Below are positions 43,187 to 51,643 of a stretch of 64,000 nucleotides of DNA, piece after piece. Location of the stretch: positions 992,001 to 1,056,000 of the forward strand of contig NZ_JAPPRA010000001.1 of the NCBI RefSeq assembly GCF_026672375.1, written 5' to 3'. Below the pieces are notes generated by a model, which saw only the letters and a program-made list of their open reading frames with translations, was not told the origin of the DNA and made no database searches. The position numbers and the translations under genes were made by a program. Source of the stretch: Caulobacter sp. SL161. Lineage in GTDB: Bacteria; Pseudomonadota; Alphaproteobacteria; Caulobacterales; Caulobacteraceae. The number at the start of each line of letters is the position of its first letter. Positions within the stretch are counted from its first letter, which is position 1.

Positions 43187-43894
43187 CTAGCGAGACGGGG
43201 TCGCGCCGGCGCAAGGATGGGCGCCGTCACGCATGCCTTCGACCCACAGGGGTTCGACATAGCGTCCGCCGCTTCGGAAGCCTGGCGCGCACCCGTCCGG
43301 CACGCCCCCCGAAGCGTTGGACCCGCCGGTCATGACAGAAAGGGCGATGGATTGGCGTTCGCCGCCCCGCCCGCGGCCGAAGCCAGGGGCATAGCCATAG
43401 CCATAGCCATAGTCGTACCCGTACCCGTATCCGGGGCCATAGGCGCCGTAGCCCGGACCGCCATACCAGCCGCCGTGCTTGCCAAAGTCGGTCTTGGAGA
43501 CCGCAACGCCGATCGTGGCGCTTTCGCCGACGGGAAACAGCGCTGACGCATAGGCGCTGCGATAGCCGCCCGTGCCGACTGAGACGCCCATGGAACCATG
43601 CACCTTGCGCTTGCCGTCCTCGTCGCGTTCGGCCGGCAGGACGCCGCGCGGCGCGTCTTCCGCCGGGGCGTTGGCGGCGATGAACGCGGCGATCTGCTCC
43701 TGGGTCGTCAGCGGCCGCGACGGGGTGGTCGCGACCGAAGGCGGCGTGTCGGGCGCGACGGCGGTGAGGGCCTTGGCGGACATCTTGGCATGGGCGGTGG
43801 CGATGACCTCGTCGTCGCCGGCCAAGGTGGTCGCGGCCTGGGCCGAGCCCGCTAGGGCTGCGGCGAGGGCGAAGGTCGTAAGATAAGGCCGCAT
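43187..43894 (-). CDS. Secreted protein with Gly-Tyr repeat
   Basis: A 235-residue protein that I do not recognise. It starts with a signal peptide (RPYLTTFALAAALAGSAQA). A middle region of charged and Ala-rich sequence is followed by VHGSMGVSVGTGGYRSAYASALFPVG, which looks like beta strands, and then a Gly/Tyr-rich block (YGPGYGYGYDYGYGYGY) encoded by tandem hexamers. The C terminus has two Cys (PDGCAPGF and AHPCAGA), a possible disulfide. GGAG precedes the ATG at 43894. It looks like an outer-surface or periplasmic protein. Confidence 0.65.
   Translation of the reverse strand: MRPYLTTFALAAALAGSAQAATTLAGDDEVIATAHAKMSAKALTAVAPDTPPSVATTPSRPLTTQEQIAAFIAANAPAEDAPRGVLPAERDEDGKRKVHGSMGVSVGTGGYRSAYASALFPVGESATIGVAVSKTDFGKHGGWYGGPGYGAYGPGYGYGYDYGYGYGYAPGFGRGRGGERQSIALSVMTGGSNASGGVPDGCAPGFRSGGRYVEPLWVEGMRDGAHPCAGATPSR
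43390..43431. repeat. Hexanucleotide tandem repeat in the Gly-Tyr block
   Basis: Seven successive 6-mers: catagc three times, catagt, cgtacc twice, cgtatc. Each unit encodes Gly-Tyr on the minus strand. Because units are in frame, slippage would change protein length without breaking it. Confidence 0.8.
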
Positions 43895-43992
43895 CGGGAC
43901 GCTCCACTTTGGCGAGGCTGAACCCTGCGGCGCCAAGCCAGCACAATTAGGGCGCTTTTGTTGCGCGGGCGAAAGCTTGGGCTTTCCTGGCT

Positions 43993-45021
43993 TCAGAGCG
44001 TGGCGAGGGCGACCTCAAGGGCGTCCATATCGGCGGGAAGCGGGGTCTCGAACCGCAGTGTCTCGCCGGTGATCGGGTGGACAAAGCCCAGCATCGCCGC
44101 ATGCAGCGCCTGTCGCCGGAGACCCGCCGCCTCGATCCGCTCCCGGACGGCCGCCGCAGGCTGCCCGGCGCCATAGACGGGATCGCCAAGACAGGGTGAG
44201 CCCTTGCTGGCCATGTGAACGCGGATCTGGTGTGTACGGCCGGTCTCGAGCCGGCACGCTACGCGCGCGGCGAGCGGCCGATCCGCTGGGCCGAAGGCGG
44301 CCTCGACCCTGTAGTGGGTGATGGCCTCGCGGCCGCCCGCGCGCAGCACGGCCATCTTCTTGCGATCCCCGGGCGAGCGGCCGATCTGGGTCTGGATCGT
44401 GCCGGTCGGCGGGTTGGGCGCGCCGCGCGTCAGGGCCACGTAGAGCCGATCGATGTCGTGGGTGGCGAACAGGGCCGACAGACCCCGATGGGCCGCGTCG
44501 CTCTTGGCCGCCACCATCACGCCCGAGGTGTCCTTGTCGAGGCGATGGACGATGCCGGGTCGCGCGACGCCCCCGACGCCCGAGAGACTGGCGCCGCAGT
44601 GGTGCAGCAGGGCGTTGACCAGGGTGCCGTTATAGGTTCCCGGCGCGGGATGCACGGCCATGCCGGCGGCCTTGTCCACGACGATCAGGTGGGCGTCCTC
44701 ATACAGGATCGACAGCGGCAGGGCCTCCGGCTCGGGATCGGCGGGGGCGGGCGGCGGGACGACCAGGCTATAGACTCCCGCCCGAGCCTTGCGCGAGGCG
44801 TCGGCGATCGTCTGGCCGTCAAACGCCAGCCGGCCCTCAGCGATCAGGGCCTGTAGCCTGGCGCGCGACAGGTCGGGGAACAGGGGCGCCAGCACCTTGT
44901 CCAGGCGCTGGCCGGCCAGATTTTCCGGAAGGTCTGCGGTGAGGCGCTCGCCCTGGCTGTCGTCGGGCGGGGCGACATCGTCGAGCAGGTCGTCGTCCGC
45001 GATGTCGTCCACGTCGTTCAC
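43993..45021 (-). CDS. rluD: 23S rRNA pseudouridine synthase RluD
   Basis: A 342-residue enzyme making pseudouridines in 23S rRNA. An acidic N-terminal tail precedes an S4-like RNA-binding domain (AGQRLDKVLAPLFPDLSRARLQALIAEGRL), and the catalytic domain carries the Asp in RPGIVHRLDKDTSGVMV. ETGRTHQIRVHMA and GDPVYG are also family motifs. All key residues are intact. It is divergent from the receptor gene at 45114, with 92 bases between the starts. Confidence 0.93.
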   Translation of the reverse strand: MNDVDDIADDDLLDDVAPPDDSQGERLTADLPENLAGQRLDKVLAPLFPDLSRARLQALIAEGRLAFDGQTIADASRKARAGVYSLVVPPPAPADPEPEALPLSILYEDAHLIVVDKAAGMAVHPAPGTYNGTLVNALLHHCGASLSGVGGVARPGIVHRLDKDTSGVMVAAKSDAAHRGLSALFATHDIDRLYVALTRGAPNPPTGTIQTQIGRSPGDRKKMAVLRAGGREAITHYRVEAAFGPADRPLAARVACRLETGRTHQIRVHMASKGSPCLGDPVYGAGQPAAAVRERIEAAGLRRQALHAAMLGFVHPITGETLRFETPLPADMDALEVALATL

Positions 45022-45036
45022 TGGGGTTTCATGGCT

Positions 45037-45054
45037 CCGTCATCAGCCCGTCGC
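45037..45054 (+). promoter_or_regulatory. Possible Pho-box-like direct repeat
   Basis: ccgtcat-cagc-ccgtcgc shows two 7-mers 4 bases apart, the spacing of PhoB sites (CTGTCAT-N4-CTGTCAT), but each unit differs from consensus by one and three or so bases. It is upstream of a receptor followed by a PhoD-type phosphatase. Confidence 0.25.
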
Positions 45055-45113
45055 GCCGCCGACACGCTGGGCGCCTAGGTGCGTGCTCAAGTTTCGTATT
45101 TTGGGGATAGTCC

Positions 45114-47603
45114 ATGCGCGCCTTCCGCACCACCACGCTGTTGACCGCCAGCGCTCTGAGCCTGCTCGTCGCCGCTCCTGCCCTGGCCGCCGGTCAGGAA
45201 GGCGCCCCGAGCAGCAACAACGAACCCGCGCTGCTCGGAGAGCTCGTGGTGACCGCCCAGAAGCGCGCTCAGGATCCGGTGGACGTGCCGATCGCCGTGA
45301 CCGCCTATTCGGGCAAGTTCCTCGAAGCGATCGGCGTGAAAGCGTTTGACGAGCTGTCGGCCTTCACGCCGGGCTTCCTGGTGCAGAACCAGTCGAACAA
45401 CAACTCGGGCTTTGTGATGCGCGGCATCACCTCCGACTCCGGTTCGGCCACCGATGAAACCCGCGTCTCGATCTATCAGGACGGCGTGCCGATCTCGCGC
45501 TCGCGCGGGTCGTATGTCGAGCTTTTCGATATGGAGCGTGTGGAAGTCGCCAAGGGGCCGCAGTCGACGCTGTTTGGTCGCGGCGCCCTGATCGGCGCGG
45601 TGAACCTCGTTCAGAACAAGGCCAATCCTGGCGGGTTTGACTGGGCTTTGCGGGCTGAGGCCGGCACGCGCGGCTACCGCGTCGGCGAGGGCATGGTGAA
45701 CTTCGCGTTGGGTGGAAGCTCCGCCCTGCGCATCGCCGCGCGCCTCCGCCAGACCGACGGCTATGTGAAGGACGCTGCGGGCGGCGACCCCTACGACTCC
45801 ACCGACAGCCAGGCGGTGCGGGTGGGCTTCCACACCGAGGCGGGCGGGCTGAAGTTTGACCTGATCGGCAACTATCAGGTCGACGACACCACCGGCACTT
45901 CGTTCAAGAGCAACACGTTCAACCCTAGCAATCCGATCACTGGCCAGGCGCTGAGCGACACCTCGGTGGGCGGCTTCGCGACGCTGGCCCCCGGGGCGGG
46001 CTTCGAGGGCGGCGCGCCGCTGGGGCTGGACCGCAAGGTCTATGGCCTGACGGCGCTGGCGGACTACCGGATCAATGACAGCCTGACCCTGTCGTCGATC
46101 ACGGCCACGCGGGCCTTCCACTCGACGGAGGTCTTCGATCCGGACGGTTCGTCCCTGCCGATCCTGACCTTCGCTGAGGATGCGCAGGGCCGCCAACAGA
46201 GCCAGGAACTGCGCCTGCGCTACGACGCCGGCGGCCGTTTCTCGGGCTTTGTCGGCGCCAACTATTTCCACGAGACCGGTTCCTGGCGCATCCCGGGCCA
46301 GATGGACGAGCGTCTGGTGCTGGCCCTGCTGGCGGGCGCCTCGCCGCTGGGCATCAGCCGCCCGACGCCGCAGCCGCAGGCTTTCCTGACCAACCCGGCC
46401 TATCTGGCGCAGGTGCTGCAGCTGGGCTTTGGCATCCCGTCCTCGCTGGCGACGGGCTTCGCGTCCAACCTGAAGCCGATCCACCGCGAAGAGTTCGCCA
46501 ACTACAGCGAAAACACCACCTATGACGTCTATGCCGACGGCACGCTGCGCCTGACCGACAAGCTCGAACTGACGGCGGGCGTTCGCTACACCAGCGAAGA
46601 CCGCGAAGCGTCCTATCGCTCGACCGTCCAGAACGGCCGCTCGATCCTGGGTGTCCTGCTGGCCGCGCCGACGCCGACCAACCTGTTCCTGGCAGCGCAG
46701 CCGAACGCGGTGAACAATCCGGCCCTGCCGATGCTGGGCCTGCTCAACCAGCCGACGGCCAACAACGGCGACACCTTCAGCAAGTCGATCTCCGACAGCG
46801 GCGTCACCTGGCGCCTGGTGGGCCGCTACGCCGCGTCCGAGGATCTGAGCCTCTACGCCTCGTTCGCGCGCGGGCGTCGCCCGGACGTGATTTCGACCAG
46901 CGCTCCGGCCGCACCGCTGGGCCAGCCGCGCTTCGGCGTCGTGAAAGCCGAGGTCGTCGACAGCTACGAAGCCGGCGCCAAGGGCAAGCTGATGGACGGC
47001 CGCCTGTACCTGTCGGGCGCGGTGTTCCGCTATGACTACGACAACTTCGCCACCACCTTCCGTCAGGGCGCGCAGGTCGTGACGCTGAACGCCGGCAAGG
47101 CCAAGGCTTATGGCTTCGAAGGCGAGGCGCGACTGCAGGCCGGCGACTTCTGGACCCTGTTCGGGACCTACGGCTACAACCACGCCCGCCTCGAAAGCGG
47201 TCTGCGCAAGGGCAACCAGTTCCGCCTGTCGCCTGACCACGCCGTGTCGGTGGGCGCGCTGTTCAGCCGCGAGGGCCTGGGCGGCAAGGTCACGTTCACG
47301 CCGACCTACACCTGGCGTTCGAAGATGTTCTTCGACGACAACAATGACCGCGCGGACCTGCAATCGGCCGGTCTCTTCCCCGACACCCGGCTGGACGAGT
47401 TCCAGGACGCCTACGGCCTGCTGAATGTCCGCCTGGGCTTTGGCGCGGTGGATGATCGCTGGAAGATCGAGGCGTTCGTCGAGAACCTCAACGACAAGCG
47501 CTATCTGAAGGATGCGGGCAATACCGGCGACAGCTTCGGTATCCCGACCTTCATCGCCGGCAAGCCGCGCTTCATGGGTATCGGGATCACCTTCCGCCAC
47601 TAA
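45114..47603 (+). CDS. TonB-dependent receptor upstream of phoD
   Basis: An 829-residue outer-membrane receptor with a signal peptide (LLTASALSLLVAAPALAAG), TonB box LLGELVVTAQKRAQDP, plug (AIGVKAFDELSAFTPGFLVQNQ, VFGRGALIGAV-type motifs) and a barrel ending in FMGIGITFRH. The VTAQKR opening belongs to the siderophore/carbohydrate-like class rather than the Xanthomonas-Caulobacter type of the two other receptors in the window. The next gene encodes a PhoD phosphatase, so a phosphorus-containing ligand is a reasonable guess. The last residue is His rather than Phe, a small departure from the usual barrel end. Confidence 0.9.
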   Translation: MRAFRTTTLLTASALSLLVAAPALAAGQEGAPSSNNEPALLGELVVTAQKRAQDPVDVPIAVTAYSGKFLEAIGVKAFDELSAFTPGFLVQNQSNNNSGFVMRGITSDSGSATDETRVSIYQDGVPISRSRGSYVELFDMERVEVAKGPQSTLFGRGALIGAVNLVQNKANPGGFDWALRAEAGTRGYRVGEGMVNFALGGSSALRIAARLRQTDGYVKDAAGGDPYDSTDSQAVRVGFHTEAGGLKFDLIGNYQVDDTTGTSFKSNTFNPSNPITGQALSDTSVGGFATLAPGAGFEGGAPLGLDRKVYGLTALADYRINDSLTLSSITATRAFHSTEVFDPDGSSLPILTFAEDAQGRQQSQELRLRYDAGGRFSGFVGANYFHETGSWRIPGQMDERLVLALLAGASPLGISRPTPQPQAFLTNPAYLAQVLQLGFGIPSSLATGFASNLKPIHREEFANYSENTTYDVYADGTLRLTDKLELTAGVRYTSEDREASYRSTVQNGRSILGVLLAAPTPTNLFLAAQPNAVNNPALPMLGLLNQPTANNGDTFSKSISDSGVTWRLVGRYAASEDLSLYASFARGRRPDVISTSAPAAPLGQPRFGVVKAEVVDSYEAGAKGKLMDGRLYLSGAVFRYDYDNFATTFRQGAQVVTLNAGKAKAYGFEGEARLQAGDFWTLFGTYGYNHARLESGLRKGNQFRLSPDHAVSVGALFSREGLGGKVTFTPTYTWRSKMFFDDNNDRADLQSAGLFPDTRLDEFQDAYGLLNVRLGFGAVDDRWKIEAFVENLNDKRYLKDAGNTGDSFGIPTFIAGKPRFMGIGITFRH

Positions 47604-47651
47604 GACGTACACGCCCGGCTCGACGTGGCGCATGTCGGGCCGGGACGCCTG

Positions 47652-47766
47652 GAGCGTTCTCCGATCAGTGTGAAGCGATGATCGGATCGAAGAATGCTCT
47701 AAACTTTTGAAATAGAGCCCCTTTTTATCCGACCTGATTGGTTCAATCAGGTCGCAAAGGGCTCTA
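47652..47766. repeat. Two-hairpin element, copy 1
   Basis: Hairpin 1 spans 47652-47700 (gagc to gctc, with ccgatc/gatcgg inside). Hairpin 2 spans 47713-47766: outer stem tagagccc/gggctcta, inner stem gacctgattg/caatcaggtc with a gtt loop. It shares its outer stems and layout with copy 2, but the inner stems differ in sequence. It ends in gctctag. Confidence 0.75.
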
Positions 47767-47789
47767 GAAGGGCATCCGGGGAGAACATC

Positions 47790-49484
47790 ATGACCATCGA
47801 TCGTCGCAGACTGTTGGGCTTGCTGGGCGTTTCGGGCGCCGCCGCCGGTGAAGCCGCCGCTCAACCGATCAGCTACTTCAAGGGCCCCGTCGCCTTTGAG
47901 CACGGCGTGGCCAGCGGCGATCCGGGCCTTACCTATGTGATCTTCTGGACCCGTGTGACGCCAAAGCAGGCGACCAGCGGCGACATCGACGTCGATCTTG
48001 AGGTCGCCGCCGACCCGGATTTCAAGACGCTGGTGACCACCAGCCGTGGCCTGCGCGCCCGCGCCAGCCGCGACTGGACCGTCAAGCATGACCTGGACGG
48101 CCAGGGCCTCAAGCCGGGGACCGAGTACTGGTACCGCTTCAAGGCCAATGGGGTCACCTCGCCGGTCGGTCGGACCAAGACCCTCGTCAAGGGCGCGGCC
48201 AAGGACGCCGTGCTGGCGGTGGTCTCCTGCAGCCTCTATCCGAACGGCTACTTCAACGCCTACGACGCCATCGCCAAGCTGCCGCGCGTCGACGCCGTCG
48301 TGCATCTGGGCGACTACATCTACGAGTATGGCGGCGCGCCGCAGGACTACGGCATGAACTCGCCGGTGGCGAAGTCGCGCACGCCCGAGCCGCCGCACGA
48401 GATCGTCACCCTGGACGACTATCGTCGCCGCCACGCACAGTACAAGACCGATCCGGCTCTGCAGGCCGCCCACGCGCGCGCGCCGTGGATCGTGGCTTGG
48501 GACGATCATGAGACCGCCAACGACAGCTGGGTCGGCGGCGCCGAGAACCATGATCCTGACAAGGGCGAGGGCGACTGGACGGCCCGCAAGGCCGCCGCCC
48601 TGAAGGCCTATTACGAGTGGATGCCGATTCGTGAAGCGGCCTTGCCGGAGGCCGCCTGGCGATCGTTCCAGTTCGGCGACGTCGCGTCCTTGCTGATGGT
48701 CGAGACCCGGCTGACCGCCCGCACTCCCGAGCTGAGCTATGACCGCGACATGCCGATCGTCGATGGCAAGCCCGATGTCGCGGCGTTCGCGGCCAAGTGG
48801 AAGGATCCTTCCCGCCGGATGATGGGCGAGGGACAGGAGCAGTGGCTGGCCGGCCAGGTCGGCGCCTCGGTCCAGGCCAAGACCGCCTGGCAGGTTCTGG
48901 GCAATCAGGTGGTGATGGCGCGCGTCGCCTCGGCCAATCTGAAGGCCACCATGGGCGAGGCGGCCTATGGCGACCTGCAGGCCAAGCTTCCGGAATATGC
49001 GCGTAAGCGGGTGGATCAGTCGGTGGCGATGTCGGCCTTCGACGTGCCGTCCAATCTGGACGCCTGGGACGGCTATCCGGCCGATCGCCAGCGGGTCTAC
49101 GACATCTTCACGGCCGCCAAGGCGCGTCCGATCGTGCTGGCGGGTGATAGCCACATGTTCTGGGCCAACGAACTCTGGAACGATGCGGGCCAGAGGCGCG
49201 TGGCGGTCGAGTTCGGGACCACCTCGGTCACCTCGCCTGGTTATGGCGACTACCTGCCCGGCGTGCCGATCGGCGAGGCCTTCGTGCAGCGCAACAAGGA
49301 AGTTAAATACGCCCACGCCAGCGCCAAGGGCTTCGTGCTGCTGACGCTCGAACACGGCAAGGCGACCAGCGAACTGATGGCTGTCTCAACCATCATGAAG
49401 CCGACTTACGAACTGGCTGCGATGAAGCGCTTCGTGGTCACGCCCTCGGCTGACGGCGGAGTGGAAGCGCTGCGCGAGGCCTAG
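47790..49484 (+). CDS. phoD: PhoD-family alkaline phosphatase/phosphodiesterase
   Basis: A 564-residue exported phosphoesterase. The N terminus TIDRRRLLGLLGVSGAAAG carries a twin-arginine motif. The PhoD N-terminal domain is followed by the catalytic domain with AVVSCSLYPNGYF, VVHLGDYIYEYG, IVAWDDHETAND, YDRDMP and VLAGDSHMFWANEL, the metal-binding residues of the family. It releases phosphate from organic phosphodiesters or monoesters in the periplasm. It follows the TonB receptor by 186 bp, which hold a two-hairpin element, and its stop codon lies at the edge of the second copy of that element. Confidence 0.9.
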   Translation: MTIDRRRLLGLLGVSGAAAGEAAAQPISYFKGPVAFEHGVASGDPGLTYVIFWTRVTPKQATSGDIDVDLEVAADPDFKTLVTTSRGLRARASRDWTVKHDLDGQGLKPGTEYWYRFKANGVTSPVGRTKTLVKGAAKDAVLAVVSCSLYPNGYFNAYDAIAKLPRVDAVVHLGDYIYEYGGAPQDYGMNSPVAKSRTPEPPHEIVTLDDYRRRHAQYKTDPALQAAHARAPWIVAWDDHETANDSWVGGAENHDPDKGEGDWTARKAAALKAYYEWMPIREAALPEAAWRSFQFGDVASLLMVETRLTARTPELSYDRDMPIVDGKPDVAAFAAKWKDPSRRMMGEGQEQWLAGQVGASVQAKTAWQVLGNQVVMARVASANLKATMGEAAYGDLQAKLPEYARKRVDQSVAMSAFDVPSNLDAWDGYPADRQRVYDIFTAAKARPIVLAGDSHMFWANELWNDAGQRRVAVEFGTTSVTSPGYGDYLPGVPIGEAFVQRNKEVKYAHASAKGFVLLTLEHGKATSELMAVSTIMKPTYELAAMKRFVVTPSADGGVEALREA

Positions 49485-49596
49485 AGCGCGTTAGGTTCAA
49501 GTGTGAGCGGTTAAACCGCTCGAACGCGCTCTAAGTCTATGAATTAGAGCCTGTTTATCTGGTTTAGATGTTTCCATCTAAACCAGGCAGGCTCTA
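49484..49596. repeat. Two-hairpin element, copy 2
   Basis: Hairpin 1 (49484-49532): gagcgcgtt against cgcgctc, with gcggtt/aaccgc inside. Hairpin 2 (49544-49596): outer stem tagagcctg/caggctcta, inner stem ggtttagatg/catctaaacc. Its first base completes the TAG stop of phoD, and its last three bases give the TAG stop of the convergent LysE-type gene. Confidence 0.75.
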
Positions 49597-50220
49597 GCGA
49601 CGGTCCAGCGCCAGGCGCAGCCCGAACGCCACGAACACCAGGCCGGTGGTCCGGTCCAGCCAGCGGACCACCACCGGCAGTCGCAAAAGTCCTGCGATCG
49701 GGACGGTGGCCGCGATCAAGAGTGCGAACCACAACAGGCCCTCCACGACATGGATCGTCGTCAGCAGAAGGCCAAAGCGCGCCGGATCAACGCCGACCGG
49801 CATGAACTGGGGCAGAAACGAGACGTAGAAGATCCCGACCTTGGGATTGAGCAGGTTGGTCAGCAGACCCCGGCGCAGCGCCGCCATCGGACCTGCGTCC
49901 ACGGCCCTGGTCTCGCCGGGCTCGAACGCCTCGCGCGGCTTCAGGATCATCCGTAGGCCCGTCCAGGCCAGATAGAGCGCGCCGACCCATTTCAGCACCG
50001 TGTAGGCGGTTTGAGACGCGGTCAGCAGGGCGCCGACTCCGAACGAGGCGGCCGCGCCCCAGAGCAGACATCCCAGTCCGATCCCGATCGCCGCGCCGGC
50101 GGCGCGACGCGGGCCTTCGGCGGCGGCCGTGCGGATCACCAGCGCGGTGTCCAGGCCCGGCGTCAGGGTCAATAGACCTGCGGCCAGGGTGAAGGCGATC
50201 AGGGCCTCAGGCGTGGTCAT
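49594..50220 (-). CDS. LysE/RhtB-family amino-acid exporter
   Basis: A 208-residue inner-membrane protein with about six helices, typical of LysE/RhtB translocators. The start has the family motif LLTLTPGLDTALVIRTAAAEG, followed by GIGLGCLLWGAAASFG and GALYLAWTGLRMILKP. The C terminus has FGLLLTTIHVVEGLLWF and VFVAFGLRLALDRR. It exports an amino acid or related metabolite. The start overlaps the end of hisI by 14 bases on the same strand, so the two genes are linked. The stop is supplied by the two-hairpin element. Confidence 0.88.
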   Translation of the reverse strand: MTTPEALIAFTLAAGLLTLTPGLDTALVIRTAAAEGPRRAAGAAIGIGLGCLLWGAAASFGVGALLTASQTAYTVLKWVGALYLAWTGLRMILKPREAFEPGETRAVDAGPMAALRRGLLTNLLNPKVGIFYVSFLPQFMPVGVDPARFGLLLTTIHVVEGLLWFALLIAATVPIAGLLRLPVVVRWLDRTTGLVFVAFGLRLALDRR

Positions 50221-50626
50221 GCAGCGGCGCTTCGCGTTCGATCAGCACCCCGTTCTCCAGCACACGATAGAAGCACGACCGGAAGCCCACATGGCAGGCC
50301 CCGCCGTCGCCACGCGGCCTCACCTTGAGCAGCACCGCATCCTGGTCGCAGTCGACCCGCAGTTCGACCACGTCCTGCAGCTGGCCGCTGGTGTCGCCCT
50401 TCTTCCAGAGTTCGTTGCGCGAGCGACTGAAGTAGTGCGCGATCTGCGTTTCGACGGTCAGCTTCAGCGCCTCGGCGTTCATCCAGGCCAGCATCAGGAT
50501 CTCGCCGGTGTCGGCGTGCTGGGCCACCGCTACGACCAGGCCGTCGGCGTTGAAGCGCGGCGCGAGGGCAAAGCCCCGTTCCAGATCGTGCTTGCTGTGG
50601 GCTTGGGGGAACAGGTCGGTGCTCAT
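50207..50626 (-). CDS. hisI: Phosphoribosyl-AMP cyclohydrolase
   Basis: A 139-residue enzyme of histidine synthesis that opens the adenine ring of phosphoribosyl-AMP. Diagnostic motifs: MLAWMNAEALKLTVETQIAHYFSRSRNELWKKGDTSGQ, VDCDQDAVLLKV with the metal Asp/Cys cluster, and GACHVGFRSCFYR with the zinc Cys. The second step enzyme (HisE) is not fused here. I use the ATG at 50626; an ATG three codons upstream is equally possible. No other his genes are nearby. Confidence 0.93.
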   Translation of the reverse strand: MSTDLFPQAHSKHDLERGFALAPRFNADGLVVAVAQHADTGEILMLAWMNAEALKLTVETQIAHYFSRSRNELWKKGDTSGQLQDVVELRVDCDQDAVLLKVRPRGDGGACHVGFRSCFYRVLENGVLIEREAPLHDHA

Positions 50627-50715
50627 GCGCCACATATGGCGCAGGCCGCTGGTCTGCGCTAGTTTCCGCGCCGCTTCTGGGGGACGGAGCGCGGCGACGC
50701 GCTCCGGGGAACGCG

Positions 50716-51600
50716 ATGAACCTGAAAGACCGCATCAAGGCCGGCGTGGCGACGCTGGATGAGCGGGCCAGGCCGTGGGCGCGGAAGTCGCGCTGGAACG
50801 GCTACGCCTACGAGTTTCTTCTGTTCGGCCTGAAGCAGGCCTGGGCCTGCCTGTTCGGCGGGCTGATGCTGGCCCTGCTGGTCGGCACCAAGCTGTTCTG
50901 GCCCGAGGCCGCGCCGATCGCCCGCTATGACTTCCTGGTCGTCGCCGCGATCGCCATCCAGGCTTCCCTGCTGGCGCTGAAGCTGGAGCGTTGGGACGAG
51001 GCGCTGGTGATCTTCATGTTCCATGTGGTCGGCACCATCATGGAGCTGTTCAAGACCGCCCAGGGCTCATGGGTCTATCCCGAAGAGAGCGTCCTGCGGA
51101 TCGGCGACGTGCCGCTGTTCACGGGCTTCATGTACGCCTGTGTCGGCAGCTACATCGCCCGCATCTGGCGATTGTTCGACATCACCTTCATCCGCTATCC
51201 GCCCTTCTGGACCACCCACATCCTGGCGGTGCTGATCTACGCCAACTTCTTCACCCACCACTACATGATCGACATCCGGGTGGGGCTGTTCGCGCTGTCG
51301 GTTCTGCTGTTTGGACGCACCTGGTTCGTGTTCACGCCGGATCAGACCGCGCGTCGCATGCCCATGCTGATGGGCGCGGTGTTGGTGTCATTCTTTATCT
51401 GGATCGCCGAGAACCTCGGCACCTTCGCCGGCGCCTGGGTCTATCCCAGCCAGACCGAAGGCTGGCGCATGGTGCCCTTCGAGAAGATGGGCGCCTGGTA
51501 TCTGCTGATGCTGATCAGCTTCGTGCTGGTGACGCTGGTGCATCCGCCGGTGCACGCCTGCGTGGCGCGGATCCGTCAGGGGATCTGGCGGGCGGCTTAA
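50716..51600 (+). CDS. DUF817 integral membrane protein
   Basis: A 294-residue membrane protein with about eight helices that matches DUF817. Conserved features are GLKQAWACLFGGLMLAL, the HVVGTIMELFKTAQGSWVYPE motif, YFFLF-like hydrophobic blocks (LLIYANFFTHH) and IAENLGTFAGAWVYPSQTEGW. Two HxxxE/W-rich loops face one side, which could hold a metal or substrate, but no function is known for the family. It is divergent from hisI with 90 bases between starts and is followed by a perfect hairpin. Confidence 0.85.
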   Translation: MNLKDRIKAGVATLDERARPWARKSRWNGYAYEFLLFGLKQAWACLFGGLMLALLVGTKLFWPEAAPIARYDFLVVAAIAIQASLLALKLERWDEALVIFMFHVVGTIMELFKTAQGSWVYPEESVLRIGDVPLFTGFMYACVGSYIARIWRLFDITFIRYPPFWTTHILAVLIYANFFTHHYMIDIRVGLFALSVLLFGRTWFVFTPDQTARRMPMLMGAVLVSFFIWIAENLGTFAGAWVYPSQTEGWRMVPFEKMGAWYLLMLISFVLVTLVHPPVHACVARIRQGIWRAA

Positions 51601-51605
51601 GTGAG

Positions 51606-51636
51606 GAGATCCTCCCCCTCTGCAGGGGAGGATCTC
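51606..51636. terminator. GC-rich hairpin between convergent genes
   Basis: gagatcctcccc pairs with ggggaggatctc around a short ctctgca loop. It lies between the DUF817 gene and folE, which are convergent. No T-run follows on either strand, so termination is only likely. Confidence 0.5.
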
Positions 51637-51643
51637 GTCACAC

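Noticed and set aside
45087-49355. A 1,422-codon open frame on the minus strand antisense to the TonB receptor and phoD
   Set aside because: Its composition (Gly/Arg/Ala/His/Asp/Gln-rich, no domains) is that of the complement of high-GC codons, and the plus strand carries two recognisable genes.
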